From positions 1 to 64,000 of the forward strand of contig JAEUUT010000222.1 of the NCBI GenBank assembly GCA_016787415.1: a DNA stretch of 64,000 nt, read 5' to 3'. Within the stretch, counting starts at the first letter, position 1. Every line of letters starts with the position of its first letter. The position numbers and the translations under genes are program-made. The notes beneath the pieces were generated by a model, which saw only the letters and a program-made list of their open reading frames with translations, did no database searches and was not told the origin of the DNA. Source of the DNA: Saprospiraceae bacterium (GTDB taxonomy: Bacteria > Bacteroidota > Bacteroidia > Chitinophagales > Saprospiraceae). Below, piece by piece: positions 18,901 through 26,219 of the stretch.

Positions 18901-19381
18901 CATGGCCCCCGAAGAAGAATACCAGAACGGACATGTGCTGGTAAGTCAGTCTTCCAAAAAACTGACAGATGCAGGCGTGCGGATTAACCTGGGCGCACAC
19001 GGTCAACTAAACGGCCTCGGCGCACACTGGGAACTCTGGATGCTTCAGCAGGGTGGTATGAGCAATATGCAGGCGCTGGGAAGTGCTACACTCAATGGCG
19101 CCATTCACCTGGGGCTGGATAAGGAAATTGGCTCGCTGAAAGCAGGGAAACTGGCCGATTTGATCGTGCTGGATAAGAACCCGCTGGAAGATATCCGAAA
19201 TTCCGAGACCATCCGATTTGTAATGGTCAATGGGCGCTTGTTCGATGCAAGTACGCTCGACGAAATCGGACTAGTCAATAAAAAACGTTCAAAATTCTGG
19301 TTCGAAATGCCGGGCAGTCAGACCAGCGGCGCAGGCATGGGACATACTTGCCAGGAAGTGAAGTGCGCTTGCGGGCATTAG
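15998..19381 (+). CDS. WD40-like (PD40) propeller fused to a secreted amidohydrolase
   Basis: 1127 residues. A signal peptide ends near VISLFAQ; either ATG 15998 or ATG 16025 may start it. Residues about 50-690 carry TolB-type PD40 repeats (SPDGRQIIFDLLG, FSPDGKKILFTSDAGG, SPDGKYLLFSAAG, SFSKDGKNIVF). Residues about 700-1110 are a metal-dependent amidohydrolase of the imidazolonepropionase/dipeptidase-like group: GMIDVHAHPG gives the metal-binding HxH, and GHSSIEHNLP and GAHGQLNGLG supply further His. GSLKAGKLADLIVLDKNPL closes the barrel. It probably hydrolyses an amide or peptide-like substrate in the periplasm. The last residues form a Cys/His tail (CQEVKCACGH) that could bind metal. Confidence 0.9.
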   Translation: MNVNLFSIKMYPAHNLITVKRHFCLSFVFVFSVISLFAQEKPKWDVNNPAGQPYKDIEFSATEGTWMCLDVSPDGRQIIFDLLGDIYSMPVAGGTATCLRSGIAWEVQPRFSPDGKKILFTSDAGGGDNIWVMNADGTEPKQVTKESFRLLNNAVWADNEYFVARKHFTNTRSLGAGEMWMYHLSGGEGVQLTKRKNDQQDVNEPSIARNDSRYVYFSEDMYDGGGFQYNKNPNTQIFAIRRYDRQEGKVEEITGGSGGACRPQISADGKWLAFVRRDYTKTVLCLREIATGLEYAIYDDLNKDQQEAWTVFGCYPGFAWSPNGEFIAIWAGGKIKKVTVPALEDLQKGAKASVSEILFSCTVHSKVAETLRFENKAFEPEFTAHAIRYATTSPDGKYLLFSAAGRIYVKELPNGTPRLLFATSDAVRENDIQAEPSFSADGRSVAFVTWNDEQKGRLLLSNFSAGVASNVRILAGAPGIYRTPSFSKDGKNIVFVLQNGDDELGPALTDRPGIYTIQIDSKNQQFVMPGGDSPKFSADGKRFFVNTGGALFGALDKSLRSYDLNGKDERIHFKGKYAGQYSISPDGKWLAFSELFKTYVCALPEIGKTLDMSADTKAVPASAVSRDAGYNLHWSGDSKQLHYTLGDEYFSIDLNKRFAFLEGAPDTLPPLDTAGLKIGLKIKSDAPEGVIVLDKARIITMEGDQVIPNGILIVENNRIVFVGTAAEFKASRIKLNNPKVIDCRGKTIMPGMIDVHAHPGNFRFGLNPQKQWEYYAQLAYGVTTQHDPSVNSEMAFSNAELIKSGRMTGPRLFSTGTILYGADGDFKATINSLDDARSALRRTKAWGAISVKSYNQPRREQRQQVIAAARELGMLVVPEGGSFFNHNLTEIVDGHSSIEHNLPVAPLYNDVVQLWRQTNTSNTPTLIVNYGSLFGENYWYQQTEVWKKQRLLQFTPKHIVDERSRHRNMAPEEEYQNGHVLVSQSSKKLTDAGVRINLGAHGQLNGLGAHWELWMLQQGGMSNMQALGSATLNGAIHLGLDKEIGSLKAGKLADLIVLDKNPLEDIRNSETIRFVMVNGRLFDASTLDEIGLVNKKRSKFWFEMPGSQTSGAGMGHTCQEVKCACGH

Positions 19382-19386
19382 GAGAT

Positions 19387-19512
19387 TGAACAGGATTGAT
19401 GGGATTAATAAGGATTAGAAAGATTCAATTTACTTTAATTGGTGGACCAAATTGAATCCTTCTAATCCTTATTAATCCCATCAATCCTGTTCATGCCCAT
19501 TAATCCTGTTCA
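19387..19512. repeat. 44-bp inverted repeat between convergent genes
   Basis: Arms 19387-19430 and 19450-19493 are complementary over 44 bases with one mismatch, around a 19-base loop. The arms consist of GGATT words spaced 9-10 bases apart. The right arm continues with a direct repeat: the last 17 bases of the arm recur at 19496-19512 with one change. It fills the gap between the amidohydrolase gene and galM, both of which end here. Confidence 0.92.
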
Positions 19513-19522
19513 AACCACCTCT

Positions 19523-20671
19523 TTACTTCACCGAAAACCGATATTCCGTTGTTGATTCATACTTTTCTCCCGGATTCAACAACGTACTTGGAAATGCAGG
19601 ATGATTGGGACTATCCGGATAATGCTGCGTTTCCAGGCAGAGGCCCGTGCGATGCTGGTATGGCGTTCCACCTTTTCCAATGACGGTACCATCCAGGAAA
19701 TTTCCGGAATAGAATTGCACGGCAGGTTCGGTGGTGAACACCTCCATGAAACGACCCGAAGCAGCATCGTACAGAGAAGCAATGTTTTCCGGAGTTCTGG
19801 AATTGCTTTTTGCCGTAATCCAGCAATGATCGTATCCCAGGCCGTATTTGATCTGGATATCGGAAGAGTCATTGATTCTTAGGCCGATTTTTGTGGGTTG
19901 CGAAAAATCAAACACCGTTCCTTTTACCGGCCGCAATTCGCCAGTAGGAATTAAGGTACTGTCTACAGGAAGAAACATCGGCGTGTTCAGCATCAGTTCG
20001 TGCCCAAGAATATCACTTTTACCTGCATCTGCGAGGTTAAAGTAGGCATGATTGGTCAGGTTAACCACAGTAGGCTTATCCGTTGTAGCCGAATAGTGAA
20101 TGCTTAATGTATTGTTTTTCAACAAGGTATAAGTTACCTCAGCCTGCATGCCTCCGGGATAACCTTCCTCCATGTCTCTGGAGAAATACCTGAGTTGGAG
20201 TGTTGGATTGTCGCCTTGCAACTCGATGGCCTCCCACAGCACTTTGTCAAAACCTTGAATGCCGCCGTGCAGGTGGTTTCCGATATTGTTGGTGGCAAGC
20301 GTATAGGTCGTTGTACCGAGCGTAAACTTCCCTTTGGCTATGCGGTTGCCATAACGCCCGATAATGGCCCCGAAATAAGGGGTGCCTTTCAGGTAACCGG
20401 ACAGCGAATCGCAACCCAGCACTACATCCTGATAAACGCCGTTTCTGTCGGGCGCCGTCCAGGATACAATGGTTCCGCCATAGTTGGTGATACGCAGGGT
20501 CATTCCCTTTTCATTCCGCAAAGTGTAAATATCAACTGGCCTGCCATCCGGAAGCATGCTATACGAGGCTTTTTCAATGCCTGCTTTGGGCTGCGAGGGT
20601 GTGTTTTTACAGGATAGAAAGCATACTGCTGCAATAACTAGCAACAGGGCAAAAGGATAGATTTTTTTCAT
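19523..20671 (-). CDS. galM: Aldose 1-epimerase (mutarotase) lipoprotein
   Basis: 382 residues. A lipoprotein signal (LLVIAAVCFLSCKN, lipidated Cys21) places it in the envelope. The mutarotase fold shows FGAIIGRYGNRIAKGKF, NHLHGGIQGFDKVLW and VNLTNHAYFNLA (catalytic His), and an acidic segment near the end. It equilibrates alpha and beta anomers of aldoses; as the last gene of the arabinose operon it likely acts on arabinose released by the GH51 enzymes. It lies 110 bases after araD, with a short GC hairpin (20713-20735) between them. Confidence 0.9.
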   Translation of the reverse strand: MKKIYPFALLLVIAAVCFLSCKNTPSQPKAGIEKASYSMLPDGRPVDIYTLRNEKGMTLRITNYGGTIVSWTAPDRNGVYQDVVLGCDSLSGYLKGTPYFGAIIGRYGNRIAKGKFTLGTTTYTLATNNIGNHLHGGIQGFDKVLWEAIELQGDNPTLQLRYFSRDMEEGYPGGMQAEVTYTLLKNNTLSIHYSATTDKPTVVNLTNHAYFNLADAGKSDILGHELMLNTPMFLPVDSTLIPTGELRPVKGTVFDFSQPTKIGLRINDSSDIQIKYGLGYDHCWITAKSNSRTPENIASLYDAASGRFMEVFTTEPAVQFYSGNFLDGTVIGKGGTPYQHRTGLCLETQHYPDSPNHPAFPSTLLNPGEKYESTTEYRFSVK

Positions 20672-20712
20672 GTATGGTGTAGATTTTCAAGTTTCTGTGG
20701 CGAGCAAAACGA

Positions 20713-20735
20713 GTCGCCGATGTAGCATCGGCGAC
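20713..20735. terminator. 10-bp GC-rich hairpin between araD and galM
   Basis: GTCGCCGATG / CATCGGCGAC form a perfect 10-bp stem with a 3-base loop. On the operon strand it is followed by only a short T-rich stretch (TCGTTTTGC), so it may attenuate transcription into galM or stabilise the upstream mRNA rather than stop it fully. Confidence 0.6.
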
Positions 20736-20781
20736 CCAGAATCTAACGCTGTTGTATGAAGTTCGATATGTTGAACACGTT

Positions 20782-21489
20782 TTATTGGTCGTTTTGACCA
20801 TAGTATGCGTGTTTCCCATGCTTGCGGAAAAAATGTTTGTCTACCAGTGTTTGCTTGATGGCGGTGGTTGCAGGATTGATTTGCAGGGTCAAATAAGCCA
20901 TTTTCGCCAATTCTTCCAGTACAGCAGCATTGTACACTGCTTTGGCAGCATCTTTTCCCCATGCGAAGGGACCATGGCAGGCTACCAGCACCATCTCTAC
21001 CTCTGTGGGCGACAAATTCTGCCGCTTAAATGTGTCGATGATCTGATTGCCCGTTTCATGTTCATAATCTCCCAAAATCATCTCGTCGGACATAATTGCT
21101 GTTACCGGAACCGACGTCGTCAGGTGGTCGGCATGGGTAGTGCCCAGGTTGGGAATTTCCCTGACGGCCTGTGCCCAGGCTACCGCATACGTGGAATGCG
21201 TGTGACAAATGCCGCCAATAGATTCAAAATGCCGATACAGCAACGTATGCGTTTTCGTGTCGGAAGAAGGCCGGAACCTGCCCTCCAGCACCTGATTGTC
21301 CAGGTCGATCAATACCATGTCTTCAGGTTTTAATGCCGAATATGGCACCCCGCTTGGTTTGATCGCCACTACGCCGGTAGCACGGTCTATAGCAGAAACA
21401 TTCCCGAATGTATAAATGGCGAGTTGCTGGCGCTGAATTTCCATATTGGCTTCATAGGCAGCCTCCCGAAGGGTTTTGTATTTGTCCAT
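20782..21489 (-). CDS. araD: L-ribulose-5-phosphate 4-epimerase
   Basis: 235 residues from ATG 21489 (MDKYKTLREAAYEANMEIQR). The longer frame would begin inside the preceding GH51 gene. It is a class II aldolase-fold zinc enzyme converting L-ribulose-5-P to D-xylulose-5-P, the last dedicated step of arabinose catabolism. Visible features: FGNVSAID, KPSGVPY, zinc-binding HTHSTYA, TTHADH and CHGPFAWG. It lies 19 bases after the upstream GH51 gene in the operon. Confidence 0.95.
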   Translation of the reverse strand: MDKYKTLREAAYEANMEIQRQQLAIYTFGNVSAIDRATGVVAIKPSGVPYSALKPEDMVLIDLDNQVLEGRFRPSSDTKTHTLLYRHFESIGGICHTHSTYAVAWAQAVREIPNLGTTHADHLTTSVPVTAIMSDEMILGDYEHETGNQIIDTFKRQNLSPTEVEMVLVACHGPFAWGKDAAKAVYNAAVLEELAKMAYLTLQINPATTAIKQTLVDKHFFRKHGKHAYYGQNDQ

Positions 21490-21508
21490 AATACCAGATT
21501 GGATAGAT

Positions 21509-23044
21509 TTATAATTCAAGTACGACCACTGAAACCGGTGGCATCGATACTTTCAAAACATCGCCTGAAAGTGTAAATCCTTTAAAATCAACTGGTTTTA
21601 TTTTGTCAGGCTGGTCAAAGGAGTTGTAATCCTGTACTTTTCCGGAATTAAGAATTCGACCTTTGGCTGTTTTTGCCGTCAGTCCGCGAAGAGAAATGCT
21701 CACTTCCTGGGTACGGTTCAGATCAATATTTACCAGGGAAATATGCACCTTCCCAGATTTGCCGCGGCTGGCAGACGCAGATATTGCCGGTAATTTCTGT
21801 GTCCCAAATACGTAATCCATCGTTTTCAGGCTAATGGGCAACATCAAGGCGTCCTGATGTACGTTGTACATTTCCATTACGTGATAGGTGGGGGTGAGTA
21901 TCATCTTTTCACCTTCCGTGAGCACCACAGATTGCAGCACATTCACACATTGAGCAATATTGGCCACCCGCACGCGATCGCAGTGGTTGTGAAAAGTGTT
22001 GAGCGTGGCGCCGGCGATCATAGCGTCGCGCATCGTGTTTTGCTGAAATAAAAAAGCCGGATTGGTGCCGGGTTCTACGTCGTACCAGCCTCCCCACTCG
22101 TCTACCACCATTGCTACTTTTTTGGCAGGGTCATATTTGTCCATCACTGTAGCGTGGCGCGTAACGAGTTCTTCCATACGCAGGGCAGATTGCATGGTTT
22201 TGAAATACTGCTCTTCGGAAAAGTTGGTGGCCGGGCCTTTTTTCGACCAGTCTATCACCGAGTAGTGATGTACTGCCACGCCTTCCAGCATTTGGTGCGG
22301 GATGTCGCGCATGAGCACCTCCGTCCAGTTGTAGTCGTCGCCATTAGCGCCCGATGCTACCCGGAAGATTCCGTTGGTATTGCCCCAGTTCGTCATAAAA
22401 GTGGCGTATTGGCGGTAAATATTGGCGTAGTATTCGGGCCGCATGTTGCCGCCGCAGCCCCACACTTCGTTTCCAACGCCCCACATCCGAACACGCCAGG
22501 GCTTGTCACGGCCATTGGTTTTCCGCAGATCGGCCATTGGGTTGCCTGATTCCTGGCTGGTGTAATTGACCCAGTCGGTCAATTCCTGCACTGTGCCACT
22601 ACCGACGTTGCCTGCGAGGTAGGGCTCTGCGCCAATGGCTTCGCACATATTCAAAAAATCATGGGTACCAAAACTGTTATCTTCTGTCACCCCACCCCAC
22701 CATACATTTTTCATAGACGGACGTTTGTCTTTCGGCCCGATACCGTCTTTCCAGTGATACGTGTCTGCAAAACATCCGCCGGGCCAGCGCAGGTTGGCTA
22801 CTTTCAGTTTTTTAAGCGCTTCGATGATGTCGGTGCGAACACCAGATTTGTTTGGGATATTAGTATTGTTTTCGCCAACATAAAAACCGCCATAGATACA
22901 ACGCCCCAGGTGTTCGGCGAAATGGCCATAAATATTTCGGCTAATGGTGTCATGACCCAAGTCAGCATTCAGAACGACCTCATTTTGTGCCTGCAAGCAG
23001 AATACGCCGCTCAAAAACAAGAGGGTAAACAATCTTTTTTTCAT
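21509..23044 (-). CDS. Secreted GH51 alpha-L-arabinofuranosidase
   Basis: 511 residues with signal peptide (FLSGVFCLQAQ). A GH51 TIM barrel plus C-terminal beta domain: NIYGHFAEHLGRCIYGG, LRWPGGCFADTYHW, acid/base Glu in WGVGNEVWGCGG and nucleophile Glu in MVVDEWGGWYD. It removes terminal arabinofuranosyl residues from arabinan or arabinoxylan oligosaccharides, probably in the periplasm. It lies 19 bases from araB in the arabinose operon. The signal peptide is notable because many GH51 enzymes are intracellular. Confidence 0.95.
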   Translation of the reverse strand: MKKRLFTLLFLSGVFCLQAQNEVVLNADLGHDTISRNIYGHFAEHLGRCIYGGFYVGENNTNIPNKSGVRTDIIEALKKLKVANLRWPGGCFADTYHWKDGIGPKDKRPSMKNVWWGGVTEDNSFGTHDFLNMCEAIGAEPYLAGNVGSGTVQELTDWVNYTSQESGNPMADLRKTNGRDKPWRVRMWGVGNEVWGCGGNMRPEYYANIYRQYATFMTNWGNTNGIFRVASGANGDDYNWTEVLMRDIPHQMLEGVAVHHYSVIDWSKKGPATNFSEEQYFKTMQSALRMEELVTRHATVMDKYDPAKKVAMVVDEWGGWYDVEPGTNPAFLFQQNTMRDAMIAGATLNTFHNHCDRVRVANIAQCVNVLQSVVLTEGEKMILTPTYHVMEMYNVHQDALMLPISLKTMDYVFGTQKLPAISASASRGKSGKVHISLVNIDLNRTQEVSISLRGLTAKTAKGRILNSGKVQDYNSFDQPDKIKPVDFKGFTLSGDVLKVSMPPVSVVVLEL

Positions 23045-23063
23045 ATTCAGTTTTTGATTTGAA

Positions 23064-24701
23064 TTATGTGATAGGGTGCTGTTCTACAAAATCACCTAAT
23101 TGAAGGTACTTCCGGTACAAAACATCGTACACCCCTACCCTGTCCTGCTGCGGCAAATACTCCGCATCGTATCCGGTAGCCATGGCCGCCTGTGCAGCAC
23201 TCAACGATGGATATAATCCTGCCGCTGCTGCTGCACAAATGGCTGCGCCCAGCGCGCAGGCTTGTTCCGATTGGGCAATTTTGATAGGCATATTCAGCAC
23301 ATTGGCAAGGGTTTGCATCACAAATGGCGATTTTTTGGAAACGCCGCCAATGCCGATCACCTGGCGGATGGGTATGCCTTCCGAGCGGAAGCGTTCTACA
23401 ATATGCCTTGCCCCGAATGCGGTTGCTTCTACCAGCGCTTTAAATAGTCGGACAGCATCCACACTCAGATTCAGGCCGGCAATCGCAGATTTCAGGTTGT
23501 GGTTGGCATCGGGCGTTCTGCGACCGTTGAACCAATCGAGTGCCACCGGGTCTTGTTCTCTTACCGGAATTTTGGCAGCACGTTCGGCGAGTACTGGAAT
23601 AATTTTCTCCACTAACGGTGCTGCTTCCGATTCTGGCAGAAAAGTTTGCAATGGAAATGCCAGCAAATTTTGAAACCAGGCGTACACATCGCCAAAGGCT
23701 GATTGCCCGGCTTCCATGCCCAGCATGCCCGGCAAAATGGAACCGTCCACCTGTCCACATATGCCTTTAATCAGCAATTCGCCTACTTCTTCGTTGGGTG
23801 CAATCAACATATCGCAAGTAGAAGTTCCCATGACGCGAACAAGGGAATACGGCTCGATACCGGCGCCTACCGCGCCCATATGTGCATCAAAGGCGCCTAC
23901 TCCGATTACCACTGTTTCCGGCAGACCAAGTCGCGCAGCCCATTCTTTGGAAAGGACGCCCATAGCGGCATCGGCCGTAAAGGTGTGTTCGAACAAATGA
24001 TCGCGAAGCCCGGCCAACAAGGGATCTAGTTCGGAAAGAAACGCATCACTCGGCAAACCATTGAATGCTTCGTGCCACATGGCTTTGTGGCCGGCCGCGC
24101 AGCGTGAACGTTTCATCGTCAATGGGTCAGTATGGCCGGTAAGCACACCGGATATCCAGTCGCAATGCTCCACCCACGAGAAGGCAGCATGCCGAACGGA
24201 TTCGTCGATACGAAGTGTGTGCAATATTTTGGCCCAGAACCACTCGGAGGAGTAAATGCCGCCGACATATTGGGTAAAATCCACAGGCCAGCGCCTCGCC
24301 AATTGATTGATTTCTTCCGCTTCCGCATTCGAAGTGTGATCTTTCCAAAGGATAAACATGCCGTTGGGATTTTCCGAAAACTCCGGAAGCAAGGCCAGTG
24401 GAACGCCCGCCCGATCAACCGCCACGGGTGTTGATCCGGTAGTGTCGACCGAAATGCCTGCTACCTTCGATGCAGTGCCGGGCGGCGCCAGCGCCAGCGC
24501 CTCTTTCACAGATGCTTCCAGGCCTTCCAGATAATCGAGCGGATGCTGCCGAAATCTGTTGGCAGAAGCATCGCAGTATTTGCCTGCTTTCCAGCGGGGG
24601 TAATAAAAAACAGCCGTGGAAACCTCTCTTCCGTCTTTCGCATCGACGATGAGCGCCCGAACGGAATCTGTTCCATAGTCCAATCCAATGACGTAACTCA
24701 T
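23064..24701 (-). CDS. araB: Ribulokinase (FGGY family)
   Basis: 545 residues. It phosphorylates L-ribulose to L-ribulose-5-P using ATP. The FGGY-kinase hallmarks are clear: N-terminal ATPase fold IGLDYGTDSVRALIVDA, VDTTGSTPVAVD, a central VIGVGAFDAHMGAVGAG and the C-terminal IGIGGVSKKSPFVMQTLANV with ACALGAAICAAAAAG. Its start overlaps the araA stop region by four bases (24698-24701), indicating translational coupling. Confidence 0.96.
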   Translation of the reverse strand: MSYVIGLDYGTDSVRALIVDAKDGREVSTAVFYYPRWKAGKYCDASANRFRQHPLDYLEGLEASVKEALALAPPGTASKVAGISVDTTGSTPVAVDRAGVPLALLPEFSENPNGMFILWKDHTSNAEAEEINQLARRWPVDFTQYVGGIYSSEWFWAKILHTLRIDESVRHAAFSWVEHCDWISGVLTGHTDPLTMKRSRCAAGHKAMWHEAFNGLPSDAFLSELDPLLAGLRDHLFEHTFTADAAMGVLSKEWAARLGLPETVVIGVGAFDAHMGAVGAGIEPYSLVRVMGTSTCDMLIAPNEEVGELLIKGICGQVDGSILPGMLGMEAGQSAFGDVYAWFQNLLAFPLQTFLPESEAAPLVEKIIPVLAERAAKIPVREQDPVALDWFNGRRTPDANHNLKSAIAGLNLSVDAVRLFKALVEATAFGARHIVERFRSEGIPIRQVIGIGGVSKKSPFVMQTLANVLNMPIKIAQSEQACALGAAICAAAAAGLYPSLSAAQAAMATGYDAEYLPQQDRVGVYDVLYRKYLQLGDFVEQHPIT

Positions 24702-26188
24702 GCGTAAACTGTTTCATTCCAGCGCAATTCATTTCTGAACTGCCGGAGTTGTGTGTTGGAATCGATGATACACATTTCTATGCCCAGCATTTCGGCAAAA
24801 TCTTCAAAATGCTCGCTGCTGAGGTTTTGGCTAAAAACGGTGTGGTGTGCCCCACCTGCATAAATCCATGCAGCACAGGCGGTTTGCATATCGGGCAAAG
24901 GCTTCCAGAGCACGCGCGCCACCGGAAGTTTTGGAAGTTTTTCCAATGGGGTGACGGCTTCTACTTCGTTTACAAGCAACCTGAAACGATTGCCCATGTC
25001 AATCAGGGAAGCATTGAGCGCCGGCCCGCCAGAGGCATCGAATACCAGCCGCACAGGGTCTGCTTTGCCGCCAATTCCAAGCGGATGAATTTCGCAGGAA
25101 GGTTTTGCGGCTGCTATGGACGGACAAATTTCGAGCATGTGCGCGCCCAGCACCAGCCGGTTATCCGGGTCAAAATGATAGGTATAATCTTCCATAAATG
25201 AATTACCGCCCGGCAAACCCACTGCCATCACTTTGGCAGCGCGCACCAGCGCAGCCGTTTTCCAGTCTCCTTCTGCGCCAAATCCATATCCATCAGCCAT
25301 CAGGCGTTGGGTGGCAATGCCTGGCAATTGTACTAATCCGTGCAAATCTTCGAAAGTGTCGGTAAAACCTTTGAAATGGCCTGCTTCCAGAAACTGCCGC
25401 ATACCGATTTCTATACGTGCGGCATCGCGCAGCGAAGCCCTGGCCTCCCCCTGTTTTTGAAGCGAAGACGACATCTGATAAGTTTCATCATACTCGGCAA
25501 GCAATCGTTCGACGTCGGGAGCCGCTACATTCCGTATGATTTCGGCCAAGTCGCCGACACCATAACCATTCACGGAATAACCAAATTGAATTTCTGCTTC
25601 TACCTTGTCGCCTTCTGTGACGGCTACCTGACGCATGTTGTCGCCCAGGCGAGCGAATTTTCCTCCCTGCCAGTCATGTTGTGCAGCAGCGGCCCGCATC
25701 CAGACGTTCAGTCGTTCGTGTACATTCGGGTCTTGCCAATGCCCAACCACCACTTTCCTGCGAAGCCGCATCCGCGACATGATAAACCCGAATTCGCGGT
25801 CGCCATGCGCCGACTGGTTGAGATTCATAAAATCCATGTCGATGCTGTTCCAGGGTATGTCGCGGTTGAATTGGGTATGCAGGTGGCAGACCGGCTTTTG
25901 AAGGCACTGAAGCCCCCGAATCCACATTTTGGCGGGCGAGAAGGTGTGCATCCAGGCAACAATCCCGATGCATGCAGCGGCACTATTGGCTTCCTGACAC
26001 AGGTGGTGGATTTCTTCCGGGGTTTTAACCACCGGTTGGTACACCACACGAACCGGTATTCCATGGCTTTCTCCAAGCGATTGCACCATCGTGATAGCAT
26101 GTTGGGCCACTTGTTGCAGGGTTTCTTCGCCATAGAGGTGCTGACTTCCGGTGACAAACCACACTTCCAGTTTTTTTAAATCGAGCAT
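24698..26188 (-). CDS. araA: L-arabinose isomerase
   Basis: 496 residues, normal for AraA. It is a Mn-dependent enzyme converting L-arabinose to L-ribulose in the cytoplasm. Recognisable segments: VWFVTGSQHLYGEETLQQV, WMHTFSPAKMWI, TQFNRDIPW, a Glu/His metal site region (GAEGDWKTAALVRA, SFMEDYTYHFD) and LGAHMLEICPSIA. It is the second gene of the operon, 31 bases after the large GH51 gene. Its stop overlaps the araB start. Confidence 0.97.
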   Translation of the reverse strand: MLDLKKLEVWFVTGSQHLYGEETLQQVAQHAITMVQSLGESHGIPVRVVYQPVVKTPEEIHHLCQEANSAAACIGIVAWMHTFSPAKMWIRGLQCLQKPVCHLHTQFNRDIPWNSIDMDFMNLNQSAHGDREFGFIMSRMRLRRKVVVGHWQDPNVHERLNVWMRAAAAQHDWQGGKFARLGDNMRQVAVTEGDKVEAEIQFGYSVNGYGVGDLAEIIRNVAAPDVERLLAEYDETYQMSSSLQKQGEARASLRDAARIEIGMRQFLEAGHFKGFTDTFEDLHGLVQLPGIATQRLMADGYGFGAEGDWKTAALVRAAKVMAVGLPGGNSFMEDYTYHFDPDNRLVLGAHMLEICPSIAAAKPSCEIHPLGIGGKADPVRLVFDASGGPALNASLIDMGNRFRLLVNEVEAVTPLEKLPKLPVARVLWKPLPDMQTACAAWIYAGGAHHTVFSQNLSSEHFEDFAEMLGIEMCIIDSNTQLRQFRNELRWNETVYA

Positions 26189-26219
26189 TGCAATGTTCTT
26201 TATAGGTTTAAAAGGCTGG

